A stretch of 64,000 nucleotides of DNA from Corynebacterium faecale (GTDB taxonomy: Bacteria > Actinomycetota > Actinomycetes > Mycobacteriales > Mycobacteriaceae): contig NZ_CP047204.1 of assembly GCF_030408735.1 (NCBI RefSeq), positions 2,666,001 to 2,730,000 on the forward strand. Direction: 5' to 3'. Each line of letters begins with the position of its first letter. Within the stretch, counting starts at the first letter, position 1. The notes under the pieces were generated by a model. It was given only the letters and a program-made list of their open reading frames with translations, was not told the DNA's origin and ran no database searches. Positions 55,204-63,555 of this stretch are shown here, piece by piece. A program made the translations under genes and the position numbers.

Positions 55204-55593
55204 TTAAGGATGCCGCGTTGCTGACGATTGAGCAGGAGCGCCTAGCCATCGGTCAAGCCAGTCACCACTCAGGATGACTGGAATGATCACCAACCAGATG
55301 GCACCTATCCAGAACGCAGTCATCGCGTTAGTGACCAGCAAACTAAGTCCCACTGGAACCGCGCTCAACAGGTAGAGGCGTGGAAGAAGCCACGTTGGTC
55401 GACGGTGGCGTTCCCACACCGCCCACCCCAGGGCCGCTGTGACAGCTGCGCTAATAGCCCACAAGGCCAGGGACCGAGGGGAATCCACCAGGGCAGGAAT
55501 GATATCTCCCAGGGCCAATGCTCCGAAGACGCCTGTGGCCACGAGATTCCAGGTCACATAGGTCACCCGCCCACCAGGCCGCTTATCAGTCAT
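55204..55593 (-). CDS. Small four-helix membrane protein
   Basis: The 129-residue protein has four hydrophobic segments: LVATGVFGALALGDIIPAL, LALWAISAAVTAALGWAVW, LLSAVPVGLSLLV and AFWIGAIWLVIIPVIL. No motif gives a function. TATAGT at 55601-55606 (minus strand) stands seven bases before the ATG and no Shine-Dalgarno site exists, so the mRNA is probably leaderless. Confidence 0.7.
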   Translation of the reverse strand: MTDKRPGGRVTYVTWNLVATGVFGALALGDIIPALVDSPRSLALWAISAAVTAALGWAVWERHRRPTWLLPRLYLLSAVPVGLSLLVTNAMTAFWIGAIWLVIIPVILSGDWLDRWLGAPAQSSATRHP

Positions 55594-55721
55594 GGCCCCA
55601 ACTATAAGGGATGCTGCTGTTTCAAACCGGGCCTAGCTTGAAAACCGGGAAACAACGCCACACGGCACAGGCACCACCTCCACCGGTTATACGAGGATCA
55701 TTTTCCGGATAGCTAAACCGA

Positions 55722-55753
55722 GTTCATATGAACTTTTCCCGTTTCATATAAAC
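55722..55753. promoter_or_regulatory. Two similar palindromes upstream of the 55807 gene
   Basis: GTTCATATGAAC (55722-55733) is a perfect palindrome. GTTTCATATAAAC (55741-55753) is a close imperfect copy, centred about 19-20 bp away. They lie 50-85 bp before the leaderless start and may be operator sites for either flanking direction. Confidence 0.5.
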
Positions 55754-55806
55754 AACTCTCCATCGGAATTCGCCCCACACTGGAAGCCCGCGCCATAATA
55801 GGGTGC

Positions 55807-56433
55807 ATGACTTCCGCAGGCTCTTCTTCCCCCATGCCCCATGATGCGCCACCGAGCACGATCACGCTGTTCTCCCCCACCGGCTCAAGCCCTGACCAGG
55901 TGCGCGCCACCCTGGTGGAGCTGGCGGAGGAGGATGGGATCACGTTTGTCGATGACATTGAGTCCGCCTTTGTTACCACCGCGTCCAACGTCACGGTCAC
56001 GGTGGATGAGAACCTGATCAATGATGCCCTGAGCTGGCTGGATGATGTGGCACTCGCAGAGGGGCTGGGCATGCGCCATGAGGATCAGTCCCTGCGTTTC
56101 GGTGATGAGGATGTGGCTTTCACCATCAAGATGCGCGGGGATGATGATGCCCGCCTCGGCGCCTCCCGCCTCGGCCTGGAACCCCTGATGAAAGCCATGC
56201 GCGATGACGAGGACTTCATCGTGATCACCCGCTTCGACCTCGATGATCCAGCAGATGAATCCCATTTCATCCAGGCCCGCAGCTTCACCGAACTCGACGG
56301 CTGGACCATGGAATACGGCGCTGGTGGCACCGAGCATAAGACAATTGTGGCCGATATCGAGCAGGCCATCAACGCCATCCTTCGGTGGATGAACGGCGAG
56401 GACATCAGTGATCTCGGCTGGGCCCGCAGTTGA
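55807..56433 (+). CDS. Conserved-looking protein of unknown function
   Basis: The 208-residue acidic protein has no signal peptide or helix. It reads as alpha/beta with VRATLVELAEEDGITFVDDI, two repeated halves rich in Asp, and a final ADIEQAINAILRWMNGED. I recognise no family. CATAAT (55794-55799) is seven bases before the ATG, so it is leaderless. Its stop overlaps the methyltransferase start (TTGA), so the two are co-expressed. Confidence 0.75.
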   Translation: MTSAGSSSPMPHDAPPSTITLFSPTGSSPDQVRATLVELAEEDGITFVDDIESAFVTTASNVTVTVDENLINDALSWLDDVALAEGLGMRHEDQSLRFGDEDVAFTIKMRGDDDARLGASRLGLEPLMKAMRDDEDFIVITRFDLDDPADESHFIQARSFTELDGWTMEYGAGGTEHKTIVADIEQAINAILRWMNGEDISDLGWARS

Positions 56434-57203
56434 GTTTTCCCCGCACGCGCAATTTCGCCACGCTCCGCCGTGCTATCGGTTTGCTCCGCGATTTCCGCTT
56501 CGAGCAGACCCGGCCCGACATCTTCTACGGCAACCTTGCCACGGACACCGCTGAGCTCGTGGCCGCCCTGATCGCTGACCTTAAACCCTCCACGGGCAGC
56601 CCTGCCCTGGATGGGCAGTTGATCCTCGATGTCGGTGGTGGACCCGGCTATTTCGCTGATGCCTTCCATAAGCGGGGCGCCACCTACCTTTCGGTGGAAC
56701 CCGATGTGGGTGAGATGTCAGCAGCGGGCATCGATGTCACCGGTTCGGTGCGGGGCTCCGGGTTGGATCTTCCCTTCCGCGACGATGCCTTCGATGTGGT
56801 GTATTCCAGCAATGTGGCTGAACACGTGCCCGATCCTTGGCGGATGGGTGAGGAGATGTTGCGCGTCACCCGTCCCGGTGGCGTGGTGATCCTGAGTTAT
56901 ACCATCTGGCTGGGGCCCTTCGGCGGTCACGAGACCGGGTTGTGGGAGCACTATGTGGGCGGCCATTTCGCCCGTCGACGCTACGAGAAGAAACACGGAC
57001 ACCCACCGAAGAATGTCTTCGGGGAGTCCCTGTTCGAAGTCTCCTGCACTGAGGGCCTGGACTGGGCCCGGCAGGTCGAAGGCGCCCGTCTTGCAGTGGC
57101 TTTCCCCCGCTACCACCCGTCTTGGGCCTGGTGGATGGTGAAGGTACCGCTCCTGCGGGAATTCCTGGTGAGCAATCTGGTGCTCGTCCTGGTGAGGGAA
57201 TAA
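56430..57203 (+). CDS. Class I SAM-dependent methyltransferase
   Basis: The 257-residue protein has motif I LILDVGGGPGYFADAFHKRG (about 63-82), YLSVEPD (acidic ribose-binding residue), DLPFRDDAFDVVYSSNVAEHVPDP and RPGGVVILSY. This is the UbiE/Methyltransf_11 pattern. The target is unknown; proximity to envelope genes suggests a lipid or glycan. The start is TTG, overlapping the previous stop. It lies next to pck as in C. glutamicum (from memory). Confidence 0.88.
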   Translation: MSFPRTRNFATLRRAIGLLRDFRFEQTRPDIFYGNLATDTAELVAALIADLKPSTGSPALDGQLILDVGGGPGYFADAFHKRGATYLSVEPDVGEMSAAGIDVTGSVRGSGLDLPFRDDAFDVVYSSNVAEHVPDPWRMGEEMLRVTRPGGVVILSYTIWLGPFGGHETGLWEHYVGGHFARRRYEKKHGHPPKNVFGESLFEVSCTEGLDWARQVEGARLAVAFPRYHPSWAWWMVKVPLLREFLVSNLVLVLVRE

Positions 57204-57213
57204 AACACCAACA

Positions 57214-57249
57214 ACCCCTGTCAGACCTACAGGTAGGTCTGACAGGGGT
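57214..57249. terminator. Bidirectional terminator between convergent genes
   Basis: ACCCCTGTCAGACCT pairs perfectly with AGGTCTGACAGGGGT (15 bp) around ACAGGT-type loop bases. It lies 11 bases after the methyltransferase stop and 18 before the stop of the PRC gene. Confidence 0.85.
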
Positions 57250-57266
57250 GCGGTTAACAAAGATGC

Positions 57267-58226
57267 TTAACGACGAGGGGCAGTGCCGCCGTCGATATCG
57301 CGGTCAAGATCATGGTCGACTGCTCCGTCGATGTCCACTTCCTCGTGAGCGACATCTTCGCTGACGGTCTCAGTGCCACGGACGGTCTCCTTCTGCAGGC
57401 TGACCTCCTCAACCGGCACCGTTTCCTTGGTCACATTGACGCGCTCCTCAGAGAGGGTCACGGATGCCTCTTCGTCGTGCAGACCCTCGCCCCGGAGAGT
57501 ATCGGCGCGGTCTGCATCAACTGGGGTGCGCTCGATGCGGACCTCTTCACGCTGTACCGGAACCTCGACGGTCTCGGTGTCGTGGACAACGTGCTTGCGC
57601 AGACGTACCTCGCCGGTTTCCACCCGCTGCTTGTCCACGTTGAGTCGCTCCTCGGACAGGGTGAGGGAATCCGCCTCGTGTGCAGCTGGTGAGACATCCA
57701 CCTCCGCCTGATCGTGGTCGCGGTCATGAACGTCGCGGTCACGGTCGTGCAGAGCGCCACCGGCGAGACCGGCTCCACCTGCAAGACCCGCTCCACCCGC
57801 AAGACCTGCAGCATCGCGGTCACGGTCATGTGCGGCTCCGTCGGTCACACCGGCGGTATCGCGGGCACCACGATCGTGATCGCGGAGATCCGAACCGTAG
57901 GTTTCCACGTTCTCGGTGCCCTCCAGGCCGTAGTGGCGGTAAATGGTCGCCTGGTCATCGTTGGAGAGATGCGCGTCGGAATCAAAGTCTGGGGCATCGG
58001 AGATGCGGTCCTTGGTGAAGGCCAGTCGCAGTTCTTCACCCGCAAGCTGGTGGCCACGCAGTGGTACCAGGCTGGAGCTCATTCCGAAAAGGCCGTGGCC
58101 GACCTCAACAAACTCTGGCTGATCGGAGGTGTCATTGACGTAGACCTCCTTGACGGATCCAAGCTTGTCGCCATTGCTGTCATAAGCGGTGGCGTTGAAA
58201 AGGTCGTTGATGTTGCGGGTGTTCAT
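57267..58226 (-). CDS. PRC-barrel/DUF2382 stress protein
   Basis: The 319-residue protein has an N-terminal PRC-barrel (about 1-75: LFNATAYDSNGDKLGSVKEVYV...VEVGHGLFG) and a middle linker rich in Gly/Ala and Asp/Arg (HDRDRD, GLAGGA repeats). A C-terminal DUF2382 domain has two halves with LTLSEERLNVDKQRVETGEV and VTLSEERVNVTKETVPVEEV. Proteins of this type accompany stress and stationary-phase genes. GGGAGA lies six bases before the ATG. The GLAGGAGLAGGA repeat (about 57770-57800) is a small DNA tandem repeat. Confidence 0.88.
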   Translation of the reverse strand: MNTRNINDLFNATAYDSNGDKLGSVKEVYVNDTSDQPEFVEVGHGLFGMSSSLVPLRGHQLAGEELRLAFTKDRISDAPDFDSDAHLSNDDQATIYRHYGLEGTENVETYGSDLRDHDRGARDTAGVTDGAAHDRDRDAAGLAGGAGLAGGAGLAGGALHDRDRDVHDRDHDQAEVDVSPAAHEADSLTLSEERLNVDKQRVETGEVRLRKHVVHDTETVEVPVQREEVRIERTPVDADRADTLRGEGLHDEEASVTLSEERVNVTKETVPVEEVSLQKETVRGTETVSEDVAHEEVDIDGAVDHDLDRDIDGGTAPRR

Positions 58227-58722
58227 GAAATTCTCCCTTTTTCTAGATGTTTTTCATTCATCCCGGATCCTGCATTGGCGGTGTTGTGAACCGTGAACGT
58301 CTGTTTCTCAACCCGAGATGCTGACACCGCCCAGTGTATGGATAAGCACCGATGCAAGTATGACGCACAACACATAAACAGTATCTTCTAGATGCTTGCG
58401 CAGTTCACATCCAGGCGATTGCCAGTCCCGGCCCCCAGGCCCCGGGATCACCCACCACAGGACAAGCAACCTGCGGCCCCCGAATCCGCCGGTCAAACCC
58501 GCGCCACCCCTCCACCCGAACCCTCGACCCCCAATCCCACACCGAATTACTTCCTGAATATGTACACAGGAGAAGATTTCCAGTTAAGAATCGCGGCCTT
58601 GTCGGATTTCCCCCTCCCGGCCCCACAGAACGAGGAACGAAACAACCCCATATCCACCCTCCCGCTTATGGAAGGTGGATATGGGGTTGTTGTTCAGTCA
58701 GCACACGGCCAACAGGCGTTAC
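58227..58722. other. Intergenic region before the PRC gene and after pck
   Basis: No coding sequence is supported in these 496 bases. The first ~150 contain the leader of the PRC gene. The GC-rich middle (58420-58560) is proline-codon-like in all frames without a start. The pck terminator is at 58641-58691 and contains a TCCATAAGC motif copy in its loop. Confidence 0.4.
58641..58691. terminator. Long hairpin terminator of pck
   Basis: AACAACCCCATATCCACC pairs perfectly with GGTGGATATGGGGTTGTT (18 bp). The 15-base loop reads CTCCCGCTTATGGAA. It starts about 30 bases after the pck stop on the minus strand. Confidence 0.88.
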
Positions 58723-60558
58723 TTATGCCTGGGCAGCCTGGATGCGCTTCTTCAGTGCCTCGAACTGCTCGTGGACCTCGTTAGGAACCTTTGGTCCCAG
58801 GAAGGTGAGGTACTCGGCGTTGTCCTCGACATCGCGTGCCCACTGCTCGGCTGGGGCGGTCAGGGCTTCGCGGACATCCTCGATCGGGGTGTCCATGCCC
58901 TCGAGGTCGAGGTCCTCTGCGCGGGCGGTGTAACCAACGACGGTTTCATCGGCCTCGACGCGGCCTTCGATGCGGTCGATGACCCACTTCAGCACGCGGG
59001 AGTTCTCGCCGAAGCCAGGCCACAGGAAGCGACCGTCTTCGCCACGACGGAACCAGTTGACCAGGAAGATGGATGGCATCTTGTCGCCGCCCTTGTTGCC
59101 CATGTCGATCCAGTTCTGGAGGTATTCACCGGCATTGTAGCCCATGAAGGGGAGCATTGCCATTGGGTCGTGGCGCAGTGCACCGACGGTGGCCTCAACA
59201 GATGCTGCGGTCTGACCGGAGGCCAGGAGGGAACCGACCATGGTGCCGTGCTCCCAGTCGTAGGTCTGGGTGACCAGTGGCACGGTGTCGGGACGACGTC
59301 CACCGAAGAGGATCGCGTCGACCTTGACACCCTTCCAGTCGTTGAACTCCGGTGCCGCGGTTGGGCACTGGTCGATGGCCACGCAGTAGCGGGAGTTCGG
59401 GTGGGCTGCAGGCTCGTTGGACTCCGGGGTCCAGTCGTTGCCCTTCCAGTCGATGAGGTGGGCTGGCTTCTCGCCGTCCATGCCCTCCCACCAGATATCG
59501 CCGTCGTCGGTGAGTGCGACGTTGGTGAACAGGGTGTTGCCCGGCTCCATGGTCTCCATGGCGATCGGGTTGGAGGCGTAGTTGGTGCCTGGAGCCACGC
59601 CGAAGAAGCCGTTCTCCGGGTTGACCGCGTAGAGGTGTCCGTCTTCGCGGAACTTCAGCCATGCGATGTCATCGCCGACAACCTCGGCCTTCCAGCCGGG
59701 GATGGTCGGGGTGATCATGGCGAGGTTGGTCTTACCGCAGGCAGATGGGAACGCTGCCGCGATGTTATAGGACTGGCCTTCCGGGTTGGTCAGCTTCAGG
59801 ATGAGCATGTGCTCAGCCATCCAGCCTTCCTCGCGTGCCATGACGGAGGCGATACGCAGTGCGTAGCACTTCTTGGCCAGGATGGCGTTTCCGCCGTAAC
59901 CGGAACCGTAGGACCAGATCTCCTTGGTGTCAGGGAACTGGGTGATGTACTTGGTGTCGCTGCATGGCCATGCAACATCTTCCTGACCCTCCTCCAGTGG
60001 AGCACCAACGGAGTGGAGGCAGCGGACGAAGCTGCCGTTCTCGCCGATCTTGTCCAGCGCGTCCTGACCCATGCGGGTCATGATGCGCATGGACATGACG
60101 ACATAAGCGGAGTCGGTGAGCTGGACACCGAGCTTTGGCTCCGGGTCGGTGATCGGGCCCATGCAGAAAGGAACCACATACATGGTGCGGCCCTTCATGG
60201 ATCCACGATAGACCTCGGTCATCTCGTCCTTCATGGCCTGAGGTGGTGCCCAGTTGTTGGTTGGGCCCGCATCCTCTTCCTTTTCCGAGCAGATGAAGGT
60301 GCGCGACTCAACGCGGGCGACATCCGATGGGTTGGAACGTGCGAGGAAGCTGTTGGGACGCTTCTCCTCATTCAGTCGGATGAGGGTACCCGCTTCGACG
60401 AGCTCCTCCGCCATGCGGTCCCATTCCTGCTGGGATCCGTCAGCGAATACAACTGCCTCAGGCTGAAACAGCTCGACCGCTTCGGCGATCCAGTTCAGCA
60501 GTTCCTGATTTTTGGTTGGTGCCTCGCCCTGCAGGCCCGGGATTGCAGCTGTAGTCAT
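58723..60558 (-). CDS. pck: Phosphoenolpyruvate carboxykinase (GTP)
   Basis: The 611-residue enzyme has the GTP-PEPCK signatures [32 protein letters not shown] (Mn/lysine region), [12 protein letters not shown] with hyper-reactive Cys274, DDIAWLKF and [17 protein letters not shown]. It interconverts oxaloacetate and PEP with GTP, the gluconeogenic entry. ATG 60558 ([12 protein letters not shown]) matches the C. glutamicum start and has GGAGA nearby; an in-frame GTG 27 bases upstream is rejected. The leader (60586-60640) is AT-rich; I could not assign RamA, RamB or GlxR sites known to act on pck. Confidence 0.97.
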   Translation of the reverse strand: MTTAAIPGLQGEAPTKNQELLNWIAEAVELFQPEAVVFADGSQQEWDRMAEELVEAGTLIRLNEEKRPNSFLARSNPSDVARVESRTFICSEKEEDAGPTNNWAPPQAMKDEMTEVYRGSMKGRTMYVVPFCMGPITDPEPKLGVQLTDSAYVVMSMRIMTRMGQDALDKIGENGSFVRCLHSVGAPLEEGQEDVAWPCSDTKYITQFPDTKEIWSYGSGYGGNAILAKKCYALRIASVMAREEGWMAEHMLILKLTNPEGQSYNIAAAFPSACGKTNLAMITPTIPGWKAEVVGDDIAWLKFREDGHLYAVNPENGFFGVAPGTNYASNPIAMETMEPGNTLFTNVALTDDGDIWWEGMDGEKPAHLIDWKGNDWTPESNEPAAHPNSRYCVAIDQCPTAAPEFNDWKGVKVDAILFGGRRPDTVPLVTQTYDWEHGTMVGSLLASGQTAASVEATVGALRHDPMAMLPFMGYNAGEYLQNWIDMGNKGGDKMPSIFLVNWFRRGEDGRFLWPGFGENSRVLKWVIDRIEGRVEADETVVGYTARAEDLDLEGMDTPIEDVREALTAPAEQWARDVEDNAEYLTFLGPKVPNEVHEQFEALKKRIQAAQA

Positions 60559-60674
60559 CACTTCTCCAGATAATTTGTCACTCACTGAGTACTCGCAACT
60601 AGATTAGCGTTGATAGTTGGAACAAGTTAATAAGATTCATGAGACACGGGCCACATTTGTCATTACCAGTGGCA

Positions 60675-61076
60675 TTACCCCCTATCAATGCATATCCACC
60701 GCCCCCGCCCGAAAGTGTCGATGTGCGTTTCGCGCCCCTTTACGGGGGTGACTTCGGACTCCAGACCCCATCCGGCTGCGGGTTTCTCCGCCTCCCCGGC
60801 GGGGATCCCCCATCCAGTCTCGCCGGACGTCCGCGACCACACCTCAAATCCTCCGGAATAATCATGGGCGGCGACGTGGTCGACAACGCCATCCCCATCC
60901 AGATCAGCGAGAATGGTCATCCCATTGCTGCCGGGAATGGTCACACTCTCCTCGCCCACGCCGCCTATTTCCACCAACTCCCCGTCGATCTCCAGGGCAA
61001 GTCCCCCGGCGACTCCGGCGGCGGCTGCGACAAACTCTCTGATACCAAACAACCACGCGGACTCCGCAGAACTCAT
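60675..61076 (-). CDS. Protein with a DUF6802-like LDGDGVVD motif
   Basis: The 133-residue product contains MTILADLDGDGVVDHVAAHDYSGGFEVW. This is the calcium-loop-like LDGDGxxDHV pattern of actinobacterial DUF6802-type proteins (family name from memory). It has no signal peptide. Its start overlaps the stop of the upstream gene (ATGA). Similar domains occur near type VII secretion and surface loci, but no WXG100 gene is here. Role unknown. Confidence 0.7.
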   Translation of the reverse strand: MSSAESAWLFGIREFVAAAAGVAGGLALEIDGELVEIGGVGEESVTIPGSNGMTILADLDGDGVVDHVAAHDYSGGFEVWSRTSGETGWGIPAGEAEKPAAGWGLESEVTPVKGRETHIDTFGRGRWICIDRG

Positions 61077-62233
61077 GTCACTCTCCCACTCTGTCGGGAC
61101 TGCTCATGCACCCATCCGAACGGACCCCGGCGATGACCAACGCCCTCACTGGTTGTATCCAGTGAGAGCATGTGGGCTGCCTGATCCCACCATGTGCGGA
61201 CCCGTCGCTGGTGATGCCTGAACACGTGCATCCCCACGATCCCCAGCACAACAGGCAGCAGATCCACCCGGATCACGCACACTCCGACGATCAGTCCCGC
61301 CGCTGCAGCCAGATACCCGGTGGGAAGCCTCGGTTCCGGAGGCAGCACCTCCCCGTGGAGCTTCGCCAGTTCGCGCATGCCCCGCCGGTCGCCTGACCGG
61401 TGCAGCTGGTGGATCTGCGCCTGCCGCGCCAACCGCATCCGGTCATGGGCCTGGATCCATTTCCCGGTTGGTACAACCGGGATCTCCCACCCGGCGGGGT
61501 GGCCGGCCACCCGGGCGATGGTGTCCACCAGATCACTGCCGGCGGGAACCGCCTGCGGGCACATGCCCGCAGGCAGGGGCGACAGGACAACCAGACGCCC
61601 CACGCGGTGCCAGGCGTCCTGGATGATGGGGGCGTCGATAAGCATGAAACCCCGGCCACCGGGAACCGCGACCACCACATCAGCATCCGCCGACTCCACC
61701 ACCGTGACATGGGGACGCAGGCGGGCACGCACATCATCCACCTGCCCCGGGTCCGGGCCGATCACCACCACACGGGGCAGAGGTGTCTCCGCCGGCCCCA
61801 TCGCAGGAACCAATGCCGTGAGCTGGGGAAACCTCGTGGCCAGCGCCCGGATCCCACCGGAGAGCAGCTGCTCACGGACCTCCACCAACTCAGAAACCCC
61901 AATCGTGTAATTCTCGGCTTGTTCCTTATCTTCTATGTGCACAAATTTCTGGGGCCCGGTGCGCATGCGGGAGCGCACCCTCCCGGGGAGGTCGCCGGGG
62001 TGTACGAGCAGGATCACATCAGCGCCTGAACCCACTGCCGGCCAGGTGGTCCGCACCATGATCGCGCCCGGGATCACCACCTGCACCGGCGCATCCACCG
62101 TGCACACGCCGATCCGCGGCGGGCCGGTGAGCTCATGGAGCAGCTCCCGCACGGCCATGCCCGCGGGATCACCGAAAGGGCGCCCCTCCGCCCACGCGGC
62201 CACCGCCCGGAAAATCGCCGGTACTGAAGTCAT
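61073..62233 (-). CDS. Unknown protein with a C-terminal membrane hairpin
   Basis: The 386-residue protein has a soluble N-terminal ~290 residues, with VVIPGAIMVRTTWPAVGSGADVILLVHPGD and a receiver/Rossmann-like stretch PRVVVIGPDPGQVDDVRARLRPHV. A hydrophobic hairpin (about 300-340) and a basic tail RHHQRRVRTWW follow. No family is recognised. GAGGGGAAGG lies close before the ATG. It is translationally coupled to the DUF6802-like gene and divergent from the TDT transporter. Confidence 0.75.
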   Translation of the reverse strand: MTSVPAIFRAVAAWAEGRPFGDPAGMAVRELLHELTGPPRIGVCTVDAPVQVVIPGAIMVRTTWPAVGSGADVILLVHPGDLPGRVRSRMRTGPQKFVHIEDKEQAENYTIGVSELVEVREQLLSGGIRALATRFPQLTALVPAMGPAETPLPRVVVIGPDPGQVDDVRARLRPHVTVVESADADVVVAVPGGRGFMLIDAPIIQDAWHRVGRLVVLSPLPAGMCPQAVPAGSDLVDTIARVAGHPAGWEIPVVPTGKWIQAHDRMRLARQAQIHQLHRSGDRRGMRELAKLHGEVLPPEPRLPTGYLAAAAGLIVGVCVIRVDLLPVVLGIVGMHVFRHHQRRVRTWWDQAAHMLSLDTTSEGVGHRRGPFGWVHEQSRQSGRVT

Positions 62234-62381
62234 CGCCTCCCCTTCCCCTCATCACACCCCTCACCCCATCACACCCCAGCCGGCGCGCGCCCGCAACAGG
62301 TACGCGGCGCAGATCGGACGCCATGATCACAAACCGCCCCATAACTACCGTTTGTCAGACGTCGGTCCTACTGTGTGGGGC

Positions 62382-63470
62382 GTGTCCCGATTCCCTCTCA
62401 CCCTGCCCACCTTTGTCAAAAACCGTCGCAGGTACACAGCTGTGCTGCCTCCGGCGGGTCCGGCATGGGCGGGTTCGCTGATGGGAACGGCATCCACCGC
62501 ATCGCTGCTGGGTCTGCATGGATTTGATACTGCAGCCGGTGCGATGCTGGCGATCGCGATAGCCGTCACGGTGATCATCACCGTGGGGTGGTTGGTGTAC
62601 CGCACCCCGGGTTTCACACCCCAGGTCATGCCCGCATGGGCGATGGTGTCCATGGGTGTGGTGTCCATGGGCACCGCCGTCATCACGGTGCTGGATGAGC
62701 AGCACCACCCGGCTACATGGTGGTTCCTCTTCGGTTGCTGCGTTGTCGGCGGCGCCCTGGGGCTGGTCACCTGCCTGGTCTATTTGAGACTCCTGATCAC
62801 CGGCCGCGCCGGATCGCCGACGTTCTCCTGGGGCCTGCCGCTGGTCACGCCCATGGTGACCGCCACCTCCGGCATGCGTGTGCATGGCTGGTTGGACAGC
62901 ATCAATGTGGACGATGGGTACACCACCTTCATCTGGTGGCTGTCCCTGGGCGCATTCACCCTCAGTCTGGTGCTGGCACCGGTGGTGTTCGCACGGGTCT
63001 ACTACTTCTACTTCGGGCCGCGGACCCACCGGTCGGCGCAGAACCGCCTGGAGCCGATGGCCGCGCCCACGATGTGGATTCCGCTCGGCATCATCGGCCA
63101 GTCGACGGCCTGCGCTCAGCTTCTCACCGCCGCTTCCGGCCAGGGAGGGCTGGGAAACTTTTATGGTTTTGTCATGTGCGCGGTGGCGGTACCCGTCGCA
63201 TTACTGGCCGCGACGGTGCATTACCAGGCCGCATTGCGCGGCATCAGTTACAGCCCGACCTGGTGGGCCAGCACCTTCCCGGTGAGCACCCTCAGCCTGG
63301 GCACGTGGTGGTTATCGGCATCAACGGGGCTCGAATGGCTGAACTGGGTCAGCCTGTTTTTGCTGGTCATTCTACTCTTTCACGCCGGTGTGGCCACACT
63401 CGGCGGTACCATTGCCCTCATGCGCAAAATGGTGCGCAGGCTGCGTGCGGTGACCGGTGGTCACCGCTGA
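62382..63470 (+). CDS. TDT-family (tellurite-resistance/dicarboxylate) transporter
   Basis: The 362-residue protein has ten helices in the SLAC1/TehA/Mae1 arrangement, with PPAGPAWAGSLMGTASTASLLGLHG and the Phe/Trp-rich middle WGLPLVTPMVTATSGM. TDT members pass C4-dicarboxylates, sulfite or tellurite-linked ions. The neighbouring pck makes a dicarboxylate link attractive but unproven. GTG 62382 is seven bases after TACTGT (leaderless); GTG 62373 is an alternative. A TCGATAAGC copy lies four bases after its stop. Confidence 0.82.
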   Translation: MSRFPLTLPTFVKNRRRYTAVLPPAGPAWAGSLMGTASTASLLGLHGFDTAAGAMLAIAIAVTVIITVGWLVYRTPGFTPQVMPAWAMVSMGVVSMGTAVITVLDEQHHPATWWFLFGCCVVGGALGLVTCLVYLRLLITGRAGSPTFSWGLPLVTPMVTATSGMRVHGWLDSINVDDGYTTFIWWLSLGAFTLSLVLAPVVFARVYYFYFGPRTHRSAQNRLEPMAAPTMWIPLGIIGQSTACAQLLTAASGQGGLGNFYGFVMCAVAVPVALLAATVHYQAALRGISYSPTWWASTFPVSTLSLGTWWLSASTGLEWLNWVSLFLLVILLFHAGVATLGGTIALMRKMVRRLRAVTGGHR

Positions 63471-63555
63471 GATGCTTATCGACGCCGCGCCAGTCCGCCA
63501 TGGACGACTGTGCGCGGATTGAAGTTTCTCGACTGAACAGGAAAAATGATTCTTA

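Noticed and set aside
58675..60573. 632-codon plus-strand frame opposite pck
   Set aside because: pck on the minus strand has every catalytic motif. The opposite frame is a codon-bias shadow.
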